The translations under genes were made by a program, and so were the position numbers. DNA of 64,000 bases from an uncultured delta proteobacterium (lineage in GTDB: Bacteria; Desulfobacterota; Desulfovibrionia; Desulfovibrionales; Desulfovibrionaceae): NCBI GenBank assembly GCA_900079685.1, contig LT599018.1:239011-303010 (forward strand). Direction: 5' to 3'. This document shows positions 26,340 to 35,327 of this stretch, one piece after another. Under the pieces are notes generated by a model that saw nothing but the letters and a program-made list of their open reading frames with translations, had not been told where the DNA came from and did no database searches. Numbering within the stretch: position 1 is the stretch's first letter; each line of letters starts with the position of its first letter.

Positions 26340-28049
26340 TCAGCTTTTTCCCCAGAGGGCTTCGAATTTTGCGGCCAGGCGTTTCGCCGTCTGCGAGCGC
26401 AGGAAAGCGAGCACGTTCAAAACATTGCGGGCCCGGCGTTGCAAGTCCTCGAGGCTCCCGGAGTTGTCCACCACCAGGTCCACGGCCCGGACTTTCGCCT
26501 CCTCCGGCCACTGCCAGGATTCCATGCGGGCCACGGTTTCCCCGCTCCAGCCGCGCGCATCCATCATGCGTTGTTTGCGCAAGGCGAACGGGGTGTAGAT
26601 GCCCGCCAGAATTTCCCGCCGGTTCCCTGAAAGTCCCTCCCTGGCCCTTTGGGCCGGGTCGTAGCGGCCCGATTCCAGCGCCAGCGGTATTTCGGCGGCC
26701 ACCAAGGCTTCTCCGCGCAGTTCCTGGTCCTGCCAGAACAACTCGAGATCGTGGAACACAAGGGGGTGGATCATGTGCTCGACCTCGCGGCGGAACGTGT
26801 CGGATTCCGTCATGGCCGCGAACAGGGCCTTTTTGTCCACGTCGCCGGTATCCTCGGACACAAACCGGGAGCCGTAGCGGGCTTTGAGCAGGTGCCAGCC
26901 GTCCGCGCCCTTGCCATATAACCGCAGAACGGCCTCGTCCGCGCTCCAGACGGGGTGCCCCGCATCCCGGACGGCGCGGGTCAGGCTGGATTTTCCCCCG
27001 CCCGGGGAACCGGTGATGATGACCCGCTGCATGGGCATGGCAAGGGACAGGGCAAGGGCGGTGAAATCGCGCGGGGGCGCGGCGTGAAAGCTCATTGCCT
27101 CCCCGGTCATGGGATGGGTGAAGGCGAGTGTATAGGCGTGCAGCATCTGCCTGCCGGGTTCAAGGGCGGGCGCGGGGCCGGGCAGGGCCGGGAGGTTCGG
27201 CGTTTTGTAGACGCCATCCCCGAGGAGGGGGTGGCCGATATGCTGCATGTGCACGCGGATCTGGTGGGTTCTGCCCGTGTGGATGGCAACGCGGACAAGG
27301 CAGAATCGTTTCGACGGGTCCGCATAAAGGACCGCGTAGTCGCTCCGCGCTTCCTTGCCGCCTTTGGCCTGGGAAACCACGGCCATTTTCGTCTTGTTCG
27401 TCTGGCTGCGCCCCAGCGGGGCGGTGATGCTGCCTGCCGCTTTGGCGGGCACACCGTATGCCAGGGCGAGATATTCCTTTTTCACGGTCCGGGCCGCGAA
27501 AGCTTCCGTCATGGCAAGCCGTGCGGTTTCCGTCAGGGCCACGAGCATCAGGCCGCTGGTGTCCTTGTCCAGGCGGTGCACGATGCCGGGCCTGAGGCCC
27601 CCCTGGGCCGCAAGTTCCGGGAAGTGATGCAGCAGCAGGTTAGCGAGGGTGCCTTCCGTCAGCCCCGGCGCGGGGTGCACGGTCAGCCCCGCCGGTTTGT
27701 TGCAGACGGCGAGATGCTCGTCGTGCCAGAGTACGGCGAGTTCGCCCTGCTCGGCCGTCAGGGCCGTGACCGGCGCCGGGAGGGCGGCCGTGACCGTATC
27801 GCCGGGGGCGACCATGATGCTGGGTTTGTTGCACATGACGCCGTTGCAGCAAACCTGGCCGGCAAGAATGGCCTGTTTGATCTTTTCGCGGGAGACCCCT
27901 TCCTCGCGCAGGGCGGTGCCGAGAAACGCGTCGAGGCGCGCGTGACCGGCTGTTTCCGGGACGACAAAGACGCGGCGTTCCGGGCCGCTGCCGTCGCTGC
28001 CGGGGGCTTGACCCGGCAAGGGTGGCGTTTTATACACTAAAGGATTCAC
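26340..28049 (-). CDS. RluA-family pseudouridine synthase fused to dephospho-CoA kinase
   Basis: A 569-residue bifunctional protein. Residues about 30-335 are an RluA/RluD pseudouridine synthase: an S4-like part ([20 protein letters not shown]), then [14 protein letters not shown] with catalytic Asp161, and [20 protein letters not shown]. Residues 340-569 are dephospho-CoA kinase (CoaE), the last step of CoA synthesis: P-loop GSPGGGKS at 347-354, SADEAV and a conserved HPLVF. The frame is uninterrupted between them. GTG start at 28049, only 32 bases from the divergent upp start. I recall the same fusion in Desulfovibrio annotations. Confidence 0.9.
   Translation of the reverse strand: MNPLVYKTPPLPGQAPGSDGSGPERRVFVVPETAGHARLDAFLGTALREEGVSREKIKQAILAGQVCCNGVMCNKPSIMVAPGDTVTAALPAPVTALTAEQGELAVLWHDEHLAVCNKPAGLTVHPAPGLTEGTLANLLLHHFPELAAQGGLRPGIVHRLDKDTSGLMLVALTETARLAMTEAFAARTVKKEYLALAYGVPAKAAGSITAPLGRSQTNKTKMAVVSQAKGGKEARSDYAVLYADPSKRFCLVRVAIHTGRTHQIRVHMQHIGHPLLGDGVYKTPNLPALPGPAPALEPGRQMLHAYTLAFTHPMTGEAMSFHAAPPRDFTALALSLAMPMQRVIITGSPGGGKSSLTRAVRDAGHPVWSADEAVLRLYGKGADGWHLLKARYGSRFVSEDTGDVDKKALFAAMTESDTFRREVEHMIHPLVFHDLELFWQDQELRGEALVAAEIPLALESGRYDPAQRAREGLSGNRREILAGIYTPFALRKQRMMDARGWSGETVARMESWQWPEEAKVRAVDLVVDNSGSLEDLQRRARNVLNVLAFLRSQTAKRLAAKFEALWGKS
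28008..28036 (+). promoter_or_regulatory. Sigma70 promoter for upp
   Basis: TTGACC, 17-base spacer, TATACA, 45 bases upstream of the upp GTG. It lies inside the first codons of the divergent pseudouridine synthase/CoaE gene. Confidence 0.65.
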
Positions 28050-28081
28050 AATTTCCCGCCATCTTTTGCAAAGGAGTTCCC

Positions 28082-28708
28082 GTGGCAGTTCACGTGGTAG
28101 ACCATCCCCTCGTCAGGCACAAACTCGGCATTCTGCGCCGCCGCGATATCCCGGTCCGCGAATTCCGGGAAATTTCAAACGAAATTTGCAGGTTGCTTAC
28201 CTATGAAGCGACCAAAACCCTGAAAACGGAAAGAACAACCATACAGGGATGGGCCGGGCCTGTCGAGGTGGAGCGCATCAAGGGCAAGAAGATGACCGCC
28301 GTGCCTATCTTGCGCGCGGGCATCGGCATGCTGGACGGGTTCCTGGACATGATCCCCGGGGCGAAGGTCAGCGTCGTCGGGATATTCCGCAACGAGGAAA
28401 CCCTTGAGCCTGTCCGCTACTACGTCAAACTGGCCAAGGACATGGCGCACAGAACGGCCGTGATTCTCGACCCCATGCTGGCGACGGGCGGCACCCTGTG
28501 CGAAACCATCAAGCTGCTGAAAGAAGCGGGCTGCACCTCCATCATGGGGCTTTTCCTGGTCTGCGCGCCCGAGGGGCTGGCGCGGCTGGAGAAGGAGCAC
28601 CCGGACGTGGAGGTGTTCACAGCTTCCATCGACAAGGGCCTCAACGAGCACGGCTACATTCTGCCGGGTCTCGGCGATGCCGGGGACAAGATTTTCGGGA
28701 CGAAATAG
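28082..28708 (+). CDS. upp: Uracil phosphoribosyltransferase
   Basis: Converts uracil and PRPP to UMP (salvage). 208 residues, full length: N-terminal [13 protein letters not shown], the uracil/PRPP residues in [12 protein letters not shown], the PRPP loop [13 protein letters not shown], and the C-terminal [21 protein letters not shown] start at 28082 chosen because a perfect AAAGGAG lies six bases upstream; an ATG at 28022 would precede the promoter. Followed by uraA, a natural uptake partner. Confidence 0.96.
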   Translation: MAVHVVDHPLVRHKLGILRRRDIPVREFREISNEICRLLTYEATKTLKTERTTIQGWAGPVEVERIKGKKMTAVPILRAGIGMLDGFLDMIPGAKVSVVGIFRNEETLEPVRYYVKLAKDMAHRTAVILDPMLATGGTLCETIKLLKEAGCTSIMGLFLVCAPEGLARLEKEHPDVEVFTASIDKGLNEHGYILPGLGDAGDKIFGTK

Positions 28709-28716
28709 TCCCATTC

Positions 28717-28739
28717 GGGGGCCGCGAGGCCCCTTTTTT
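28717..28739 (+). terminator. Terminator/attenuator between upp and uraA
   Basis: GGGGCC-GCGA-GGCCCC followed by TTTTTT, between the upp stop and the uraA start 20 bases on. Since no new promoter is obvious, it probably lets only part of transcription into uraA. Confidence 0.8.
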
Positions 28740-28759
28740 GAATTGCTCAAGGAGAGTGC

Positions 28760-30022
28760 ATGAGCGGGCAACCAATCAATAAATATTCCCTGTCCTCCCT
28801 GGATTATGCGTTCAGCATCCGGCAGTGCGTGGTGGGCGCGCAAATGCTGTTCGTGGCGTTCGGCGCGCTGGTGCTGGTGCCCATGCTGACGGGGCTCGAC
28901 CCCAACGTGGCGCTGTTCACCGCCGGGGCGGGCACATTGGCCTTCCAGATCGTCACGCGGGGCAAGGTGCCCATCTTTCTCGCCTCCTCCTTCGCCTTTA
29001 TCGCGCCCATCCAGTACGGCATGCGCACATGGGGGCCGGGCGGCACCATGTGCGGCATCGTCGCCGCCGGATTTCTTTATTTTCTGGTCAGCGCCCTCAT
29101 CCGCTGGAAGGGGCTGAAATCCGTTTACAAGCTGCTGCCGCCCATCGTGACGGGGCCGGTCATCATGGTCATCGGCCTTTCCCTTTCGCCCTCGGCCGTG
29201 CACATGGCGCTCGGCAGAACGGGCGACGGCGCCGCCGTGCTTTTTCCCGTGAGTGTGGCCCTGCCCGTGGCGCTTCCCGCGCTCGCGGCGACCATTATCG
29301 TTTCCATCTACGGCAAGGGATTTTTGCGGCTTGTTCCCATCCTGTCCGGCATTCTCGTGGGGTATCTCGCCGCCCTGGTGGCGGGGATCGTCGACTTTTC
29401 CGTTATCGACAAGGCGCCCTGGTTCGGCCTGCCGGCCTTTGTCCGACCTACGTGGAATCTGCAAGCCGCCATTTTGTTCATGCTGGTTGGGATCGCGCCC
29501 ATTATCGAGCACGTGGGCAATATTCTGGCCGTCGGCGCGGTGACCGGCAGAAACTATGCCGAAGACCCCGGCCTGCACAAAACCCTGCTCGGCGACGGCA
29601 TTGCCACCAGCATTGCCGGGCTTTTCGGCGGGCCGCCCAACACGACATACGCAGAAGTCACCGGCGGCATCACCTTGGTGCGGGCGTTCAATCCGGCGGT
29701 GCTCACCTGGGCCGCCTTCACCGCTCTGGCCCTGTCCTTCGTGACCAAGCTCGGCGCGGTGCTGCAAACCATCCCCACCCCGGTTATGGGCGGGATCATG
29801 ATCCTGCTGTTCGGCGCCATCAGCGTCGTGGGGATGAACCTGCTCGTCCGCGCGGGGGAGGATCTGGTCCTGCCGCGCAATATGGCCATTGTGGCCATGG
29901 TGCTGGTGTTCGGCATCGGGGGCATGATATTCCGGGCCGGGGACTTTACCCTTGAAGGCATCGGGCTTGCCGGGGTCACGGGGATCGTTCTCAACCTCGT
30001 TCTGCCGAACAGGCCGGAGTGA
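28760..30022 (+). CDS. uraA: Uracil permease (NCS2 family)
   Basis: Proton-coupled uracil importer, 420 residues with about 13 hydrophobic segments. Family motifs: FVAFGALVLVPMLTGLDPN near the start, the substrate-site run IAPIIEHVGN, and GGPPNTTYAEVTGGITLVR, including the NCS2 signature near GLFGGPPNTTYAEN-like sequence (here Glu-Val in place of Glu-Asn). Downstream of upp, so the pair takes up uracil and converts it to UMP. GGAGAG ribosome site. Confidence 0.93.
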   Translation: MSGQPINKYSLSSLDYAFSIRQCVVGAQMLFVAFGALVLVPMLTGLDPNVALFTAGAGTLAFQIVTRGKVPIFLASSFAFIAPIQYGMRTWGPGGTMCGIVAAGFLYFLVSALIRWKGLKSVYKLLPPIVTGPVIMVIGLSLSPSAVHMALGRTGDGAAVLFPVSVALPVALPALAATIIVSIYGKGFLRLVPILSGILVGYLAALVAGIVDFSVIDKAPWFGLPAFVRPTWNLQAAILFMLVGIAPIIEHVGNILAVGAVTGRNYAEDPGLHKTLLGDGIATSIAGLFGGPPNTTYAEVTGGITLVRAFNPAVLTWAAFTALALSFVTKLGAVLQTIPTPVMGGIMILLFGAISVVGMNLLVRAGEDLVLPRNMAIVAMVLVFGIGGMIFRAGDFTLEGIGLAGVTGIVLNLVLPNRPE

Positions 30023-30162
30023 CGGGCGCGGCGTACCTTTTTCCCGGCGCGCGCGGGAAGTGATATTTTGACCGGCGCGCGCGGCATGTACTTATTTTCG
30101 TGACCTTGATACACAATATGCTATAGTGATGCCGTCATCCAATACGAGACCAAGGAGTTGCC

Positions 30163-31659
30163 ATGCGCTTATTGCAGTACGTTTTTCTTTTGGCGCTGCC
30201 TGTTGCTTTGTCCGGCTGCGCCGCTCTGTCCGGGCCCACGATTACCGAGCGGCAGGCGAAGAGCGACGAGTTGTATAGCCAGGCCCAGAGCGCCATTATG
30301 GCCGAGGGGCGGGAAAAAGGCCCGGATTACGCCGCCGCGGGCCGGTATTATGAACGCGCGGCCCGCAACGGCAGCGCCCAGGCGGCCTATGCCCTGGCGG
30401 CCCTCTACCGCGACGCCCTGCTTGTGGACAAAGATGAGGACGCGGCCACCAGGGACCGGGAAAAAACCTTTTTCTGGATGCGTGAGGCCGCTGTCGGCGG
30501 CTGGCCCCAGGCCCAGTATGAGCTTGCGGTCTTTTACTATTCCGGCAAGGGAACGGAACGGAACCCGGCGGAAGCGATCAAATGGCTCGAGAAGGCCGCC
30601 GAGAACAACCACGTTCTCGCCCAGCGCTTTCTCGGTACCTTGTACCTGAACGGCGCCCACGCGGACAGCGGGCTCACGGTAACCCCCGACGCCAAAAAAG
30701 GCGCCGCCTGGTATCTGCGGGCGGCCTACAACGACGACGGGCCTTCCCAGGCCGTTATGGGGTCGCTGTACATGAGCGGCAAGGGCATTGAGCGGGATCA
30801 TATCCAGGCCATCAAATGGAACCGCCTTGCGGCGGCCAAGGGCGAAGCGGACGCGCAAAAGCGGCTTTCCACCCTGTATGCCGACCAGAAACGGCGGAGT
30901 AATTACGAGCAGGCCATTCTCTTCCAGCGTGAGGAGTTCGCCAAAGGCGACGCGAGAGCCGGGTACAACCTGGGCCGGATTTACTACTATTCACCCGCGC
31001 CGTACATGAACCCGCGCCAGGCCGTGAAGCTGTTCCGGGAAACCGGCTCCAAGGTTGGGGCAGCGGCCCTCATGATGGGGGTCGCCTGCGAGGAAGGCAA
31101 GGGTGTGCCGCAGAACTTCGCGGAAGCCGTCGATTGGTACAGGAAGGCCATTGTGCTCGGCCAGCACGAGGCGTACGCCTATCTCGGCGCGGCCTACCTT
31201 GACGGCCGGGGCGTGCCCGCGAGCGAGGAGGAAGCCGTCCTCCAACTGCAGTTGGGGGCGGACAAGGGCGACGCCCGGAGCCAGCGGCGCCTGGCCGTGC
31301 TGTACACGCAGGGCAGGGGTGTTCCCTACGACTACGAGAAAGCCCTGCACTGGAGCCTTGAGGCCGCGAAGGGCGGGGACGTTCAGGCTATGTATCTGGC
31401 GGGCGCCATGTACGAGAAGGGCGTGGGCACAACCCGCAGTGTCGAGGATGCCCGCCGCCTGTACCAGCAGGCCGTGGACATGGCCGGCTCGGACGAGTTC
31501 GTCCGCAGGGAAGACACCGCTTCCTGGAAGCGCGACGCGCAAAAGGCCCTTGAGCGCCTGGATGCCGAAATAGCGGCGGAAAAGGCGCGGGCCGAGGCGG
31601 AAGCCGCCGCGAATAAAACGGGAGACGCGCAGTCGCCCGAGGCCAAGCCCGCGCAGTAA
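30163..31659 (+). CDS. Sel1-repeat lipoprotein
   Basis: A 498-residue lipoprotein: signal peptide with lipobox LSGC (residue 19), then about ten Sel1-like (TPR-related) repeats between residues 50 and 455, for example AQYELAVFYYSGKGTERNPA, AYAYLGAAYLDGRGVPASEE and SQRRLAVLYTQGRGVPYDYE. The C-terminus is an Ala/Glu/Lys-rich coiled stretch. Sel1 proteins act as scaffolds at the envelope; the partner is unknown. Stands alone with its own terminator. AAGGAG ribosome site; ATG at 30163. Confidence 0.85.
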   Translation: MRLLQYVFLLALPVALSGCAALSGPTITERQAKSDELYSQAQSAIMAEGREKGPDYAAAGRYYERAARNGSAQAAYALAALYRDALLVDKDEDAATRDREKTFFWMREAAVGGWPQAQYELAVFYYSGKGTERNPAEAIKWLEKAAENNHVLAQRFLGTLYLNGAHADSGLTVTPDAKKGAAWYLRAAYNDDGPSQAVMGSLYMSGKGIERDHIQAIKWNRLAAAKGEADAQKRLSTLYADQKRRSNYEQAILFQREEFAKGDARAGYNLGRIYYYSPAPYMNPRQAVKLFRETGSKVGAAALMMGVACEEGKGVPQNFAEAVDWYRKAIVLGQHEAYAYLGAAYLDGRGVPASEEEAVLQLQLGADKGDARSQRRLAVLYTQGRGVPYDYEKALHWSLEAAKGGDVQAMYLAGAMYEKGVGTTRSVEDARRLYQQAVDMAGSDEFVRREDTASWKRDAQKALERLDAEIAAEKARAEAEAAANKTGDAQSPEAKPAQ

Positions 31660-31682
31660 AAGATTGCGTGTCTATCTGACGG

Positions 31683-31718
31683 AAAAGCCGTCCGCCGTAA
31701 GGCGGGCGGCTTTTCGTA
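31683..31718 (+). terminator. Terminator after the Sel1 lipoprotein
   Basis: 14-bp stem, AAAAGCCGTCCGCC / GGCGGGCGGCTTTT with one G-T pair and a GTAA loop. Confidence 0.85.
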
Positions 31719-31814
31719 AAGCATCTTGCTAATGCCATGCTTTTGTGGGAGGTTCGAACCCGCCCTTTGTGGTTCCCCGGCGCGGAACTGCCTGCGGCGA
31801 AGGAGAGAATTGAC

Positions 31815-33023
31815 GTGCGGCGTCCCCACATTCCCATGCTGGCACAAATATCCGTGGCCCATCTCGTGAGCCACGTTTACATCATGGCCATCCCGGCCCT
31901 CTTGCCGCTGCTTCCCGACGCTCTTGGGGTTACTTTCGTGGAACTGGGCGCGGCGGTGAGCCTTTTCAACGTCATGTCCGCCACGTGTCAGATCCCCATG
32001 GGCTTCATCGTCGACCGTTTCGGCGCCCGGCGCGTCCTGGTCCTGGGGATCGGCACGGGCACCGCCAGCTTTTTTCTTCTCTCCCTTTTCCCGTCATACG
32101 TGGGGCTGCTCGTGGCGGCGGGCGTGCTCGGGGCGTCCAACGCCGTGTACCACCCTTCGGATTACGCCATCCTGTCCCGTTCCATGCGGGAAACCATCAT
32201 GGGGAAGGCTTTTTCCGTGCACAGTTTCGCCGGGTATGGCGGTTCGGCGGCCACGCCGTTTCTGATGGTGAGCATCGCTACGCTGTTCAGTATATCCGGC
32301 GCGTTTTTCGCCGCCGGGACGCTCGGGACGATTGTTCTGGCCATGTTCTTCCTTGCCGGGCCGGAAAAAAACGTCCCCGTGGAGCCCGCCCCGCCGCAGG
32401 CCCCGGCGGGCGCCCCAAAAGGGAACATGGCCGTATTCACTTTGCCGGTTCTGGTCCTGACCGGGCTGTACGTTCTGCTCAGTCTGAGCACGGCGTCCAT
32501 TGAGCGGTTTTCGGTTTCCGCCCTGATGGAGGGCTACGGGGTTACCTTGCCCTTGGCCAATACCGCCTTGACCGCCTTTCTCATCTGTTCCGCCGTGGGT
32601 GTGCTGAGCGGGGGAGAACTCGCGGACCGCACGCGCCGGCACGGGTTTGTGGCGGCGGTGGCGTTCGGGGTGGCGGCCGTGCTGACGGTCGTTGTCGCGC
32701 TTGGGGATTTGCCGCCGCTGCTGCTGGTTGTCCTGTTCGCGCTGATCGGGTTTTTGACCGGCGTGATCGTGCCCTCGCGGGACATGCTCGTGCGCGCGGC
32801 TTCCCCCAAGGGCGGGGAAGGGAAAACCTTCGGCGTGGTTTCGTCCGGCTTCAATATCGGCGGCACCATAGGGCCGCTGCTATGCGGCTATTTTCTGGAC
32901 CACGGCCTGCCGTCCTTTGTTTTCTGGGCCACGGTGGCCTTCATGGTCCTGACGGTCCTTGTGACGTGGGCGCAGGAAAGCCGCCGGGGGTGTGAGCCGG
33001 AACGGGCGGGGTCGCGCGGTTGA
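31815..33023 (+). CDS. MFS transporter, fosmidomycin-resistance-like
   Basis: Major facilitator protein with about 12 helices, 402 residues from the chosen start. Start of domain (QISVAHLVSHVYIMAIPALL, then PDALGVTFVELG) and the helix 2-3 loop GFIVDRFGARRVL match the Fsr (fosmidomycin resistance) subgroup. The substrate is unknown. I chose GTG at 31815 because AGGAG lies nine bases upstream and the first helix follows; an ATG at 31737 lies next to the preceding terminator and lacks a ribosome site. Confidence 0.85.
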   Translation: MRRPHIPMLAQISVAHLVSHVYIMAIPALLPLLPDALGVTFVELGAAVSLFNVMSATCQIPMGFIVDRFGARRVLVLGIGTGTASFFLLSLFPSYVGLLVAAGVLGASNAVYHPSDYAILSRSMRETIMGKAFSVHSFAGYGGSAATPFLMVSIATLFSISGAFFAAGTLGTIVLAMFFLAGPEKNVPVEPAPPQAPAGAPKGNMAVFTLPVLVLTGLYVLLSLSTASIERFSVSALMEGYGVTLPLANTALTAFLICSAVGVLSGGELADRTRRHGFVAAVAFGVAAVLTVVVALGDLPPLLLVVLFALIGFLTGVIVPSRDMLVRAASPKGGEGKTFGVVSSGFNIGGTIGPLLCGYFLDHGLPSFVFWATVAFMVLTVLVTWAQESRRGCEPERAGSRG

Positions 33024-33100
33024 CCGGATGAGCGGATGCGTCTTGCCGCCTGCCGGGGTGTGGTAAAAATCCCCGCAGGCGTTTTCTTGGCGGCGCTTTT

Positions 33101-33430
33101 TCAGTGCGTCCAGTCTATCAGCGGCGTGCCGTCGAGCTTTTTCTCAATGGCCGTTTTCATGGCTTCATAGTTGGGGCAGGGCATGCCGATGGGCGTGCCC
33201 TTCTTGATGCAGGAGGCCAGAAAGACCGCCTCGGCCCCGCGACTCTTGAGCATGGCCGCGCGGGACACGGCGCGCTTGCCGGGGCAGCCGCCGCAGCTCA
33301 CAAAACCGATGATTTCCACGGGGCCGAAGGGCTCAAAGGCGAACTTGCCGGAGGCGGCGATGGTGAAGTCCGTTGTTCCCGGACACATGTCTTCCGTTTG
33401 CTGACACCGTATGATGCCTATCTTTTTCAT
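33101..33430 (-). CDS. CGGC-domain protein
   Basis: A 109-residue small cytosolic protein with the CGGC signature in FVSCGGCPGKRAVSRAAML and additional cysteines (IIRCQQTEDMCPGT, ASCIKKGTPIGMPC) that could bind a metal or iron-sulfur cluster. Such proteins are common in anaerobes and their function is unknown. ATG at 33430 with AGGTGA ribosome site; a much longer frame upstream is antisense to the next gene and is not used. Confidence 0.8.
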   Translation of the reverse strand: MKKIGIIRCQQTEDMCPGTTDFTIAASGKFAFEPFGPVEIIGFVSCGGCPGKRAVSRAAMLKSRGAEAVFLASCIKKGTPIGMPCPNYEAMKTAIEKKLDGTPLIDWTH

Positions 33431-33552
33431 GGGATTCACCTCGTTTGGCGAGTATGCGCGGGTTTCGCGCGTGTGTAAAGACGGCGGGTTCCGCCGTTTG
33501 GGCGGCACCGGCGGCGAGGCGGAATTTTTTTTGAAAAAATGCATTTTTCCCC

Positions 33553-33579
33553 TAAAGCGTTTTGCGGATATGCCGATAA
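33553..33579 (+). promoter_or_regulatory. Sigma28 (FliA) promoter, consensus match
   Basis: TAAA, exactly 15 bases, then GCCGATAA: a full match to the FliA core consensus. It lies 49 bases upstream of the SprA-like gene start and nothing else follows it. Confidence 0.8.
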
Positions 33580-33628
33580 GAGAGACGTGGAGAACTGTTT
33601 CGCTCACATTCCGGAACAGGAGATGCCT

Positions 33629-34471
33629 ATGCAAACAGACAGTATCCAGGCCCAGCAAACCGCCGCGACAAGCGGCGTACCGTCCGTATTGCCGGTCGCC
33701 GCGCCCGCGTCTTCCGCCGCGCCGGAGAATTACGGCTCCGGCCTTTTCGGCCCCGCTTACGTCAGGGAAGGGCAGCGGGCGAACGGGGAATCTTTTCCCG
33801 TGTACACGGCGGACGGTTCGCTCCGCTCCGGGGACGCGATGCCCGGCGACGAAGACCTGGCGGATGCGCGCGCCGTCAAGGCGCTGGAAGACCGCGACAG
33901 GCAGGTACGCCGGACGGAAGACGCCAAGGGCGAAGCCGTGGGCGGCAGCAATTTCATTTACCAGATGGGCCCGGACGGCAAGCGGTACGCCATCGGCACC
34001 GCCGCGCACGCCGTCCGGCAGGACGGTGGTGCCGCGTCCGGCGGTGACGCGCAATTCGGCTCCACGGCGCGCGGGACAGACGGTGAGCCGCTGAGCAGTG
34101 AGGACGAAGCGCTTGTGCAAAAGCTGGAGGCCCGCGACGCCAAGGTCAGAAACCATGAGGCCGCCCATATCATGGCGGCCGGGGGACAGGCCGCCGGATT
34201 GGCGACCTACACCTACCAGACGGGTCCGGACGGGAAACGCTATGCTATCGGCGGGTCGGTGAACATTTCCATGATGCGCACGGGCGATGCGGAACAGGAT
34301 GCGCGGCAGGCGCAAAACGCTTACCGGGCGGCCATGGCCACCGGGGAGCCTTCATCCCGCGACATGCAGACCGCCGCGCGCGCGCAGGCCAGGGCGATGG
34401 AGGCCGGCGCCGCCCAATGGGACAAAGCCCTGGACGCTTACGCTGCCCAAGGCTCCTTTCAGGCCTGGTAA
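33629..34471 (+). CDS. SprA-like putative metalloprotease (HEAAH motif)
   Basis: A 280-residue protein related to the SprA / CJM1_0395 family of putative metalloproteases. Residues 157-208 hold the core: KLEARDAKVRNHEAAHIMAA, with HEAAH (HExxH zinc motif) at 176-180, then TYTYQTGPDGKRYAIGGSV. A second copy at residues 77-123 repeats the flanks (LEDRDRQVRR ... IYQMGPDGKRYAIG) but has RTEDAK in place of the HEAAH region. The first 75 residues are low-complexity, with no signal peptide. Start ATG at 33629 (AGGAG six bases upstream; ATG at 33623 would be too close). The upstream sigma28 promoter suggests a flagellar link. Confidence 0.8.
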   Translation: MQTDSIQAQQTAATSGVPSVLPVAAPASSAAPENYGSGLFGPAYVREGQRANGESFPVYTADGSLRSGDAMPGDEDLADARAVKALEDRDRQVRRTEDAKGEAVGGSNFIYQMGPDGKRYAIGTAAHAVRQDGGAASGGDAQFGSTARGTDGEPLSSEDEALVQKLEARDAKVRNHEAAHIMAAGGQAAGLATYTYQTGPDGKRYAIGGSVNISMMRTGDAEQDARQAQNAYRAAMATGEPSSRDMQTAARAQARAMEAGAAQWDKALDAYAAQGSFQAW

Positions 34472-34479
34472 AAGAAAAG

Positions 34480-34511
34480 ACCGGGAAGCGCGCACTGCGC
34501 TTCCCGGTTTC
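34480..34511 (+). terminator. Terminator of the SprA-like gene
   Basis: Perfect 12-bp stem ACCGGGAAGCGC / GCGCTTCCCGGT with a 5-nt loop, then TT. Confidence 0.8.
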
Positions 34512-34521
34512 ATAGTGGTAA

Positions 34522-34554
34522 AAAAGCCCCGCGCTCGCGGGGCTTTTCTTTTTT
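34522..34554. terminator. Bidirectional terminator (SprA-like / deoR)
   Basis: AAAAGCCCCGC / GCGGGGCTTTT with a 4-nt loop; A-run on one side and T-run on the other, between convergent genes. Confidence 0.85.
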
Positions 34555-34565
34555 CCAGAGGAGGT

Positions 34566-35327
34566 TCAGGAGGCGATGATAACGTCCAGGCCCGAGGCGA
34601 CCATGGCCTTGTGGACAACGGGGTCGAGTCCGCCATCCGTGATGATGCAGTCGAGGTCCGTCAGGGGCACGGCTTTGAAGAACCCGACCTTGCCGTACTT
34701 GGTGGCGTCGCTGACCAGGATTTTTTTAGCGGACGCGGCGACCGCGGCCTGCTTGACCGGCGCCTTGGATTCCGTGGGCGTGGAAATGTAGTACATGTCC
34801 CAGGATGAGGCGGAAATGAACGCAATGTCGATGTTTACGGAAGCGATGAACCGGGCTGCTCTTTCGCCGACGCCGGATTCGTTTTCCCTGATGACGTGCC
34901 CTCCCGTGTGGTAGAGTTCGCATTGGGAATTGCCGATGAGATAGGAAACAATGGCGAAATCGTTCGTCAGCACGGTGATGTCATTCCGGTGGGCCAGTTG
35001 GATGGCAATGGCGAGGCAGGTCGTGCCCGCGTCAAGGTACACGGTGGCCCCCGGCGCGACGAGAGCGGCGGCCGCCCGGGCGATCAGCGCTTTTTCGATG
35101 GATTGCAGCGCCGTCTTCACCTTGCGGGACGGTTCCGTCTCAATCTGTTCGGCCAACCGCACCCCCCCGGAAATGAGGAGCACCCGTCCCTGCTGTTCCA
35201 GACTCTGGATGTCGCGGCGGACGGTCATGTGGGAAACGCCAAGGGCTTCAGCCAGCTCCATGATGCTGGCGACCTCTCTCTGGCTCAATGTTTTAAGAAT
35301 CGTCTGCTGGCGTTGCGCGGGAATCAC
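34566..35327 (-). CDS. DeoR-family transcriptional regulator
   Basis: A 253-residue repressor-type regulator. Residues 1-57 are the DeoR helix-turn-helix (ILKTLSQREVASIMELAEAL, then HMTVRRDIQSLEQQGRVLLI and SGGV); the rest is the sugar-phosphate isomerase-like effector domain (YLDAGTTCLAIA, LTNDFAIVSYL, ILVSDATKYGK). The effector is probably a phosphorylated intermediate of the adjacent pathway. GTG start at 35327 overlaps the stop of the aldolase gene (GTGA), so it is co-expressed with the operon it likely controls. Confidence 0.9.
   Translation of the reverse strand: MIPAQRQQTILKTLSQREVASIMELAEALGVSHMTVRRDIQSLEQQGRVLLISGGVRLAEQIETEPSRKVKTALQSIEKALIARAAAALVAPGATVYLDAGTTCLAIAIQLAHRNDITVLTNDFAIVSYLIGNSQCELYHTGGHVIRENESGVGERAARFIASVNIDIAFISASSWDMYYISTPTESKAPVKQAAVAASAKKILVSDATKYGKVGFFKAVPLTDLDCIITDGGLDPVVHKAMVASGLDVIIAS

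Noticed and set aside
28175..29767. Open frame of 530 codons on the minus strand
   Set aside because: Antisense to upp and uraA; no recognisable domain.
33431..34315. Long N-terminal extension of the CGGC-domain gene
   Set aside because: Antisense to the SprA-like gene; the ATG at 33430 has a proper ribosome site and gives the family length.
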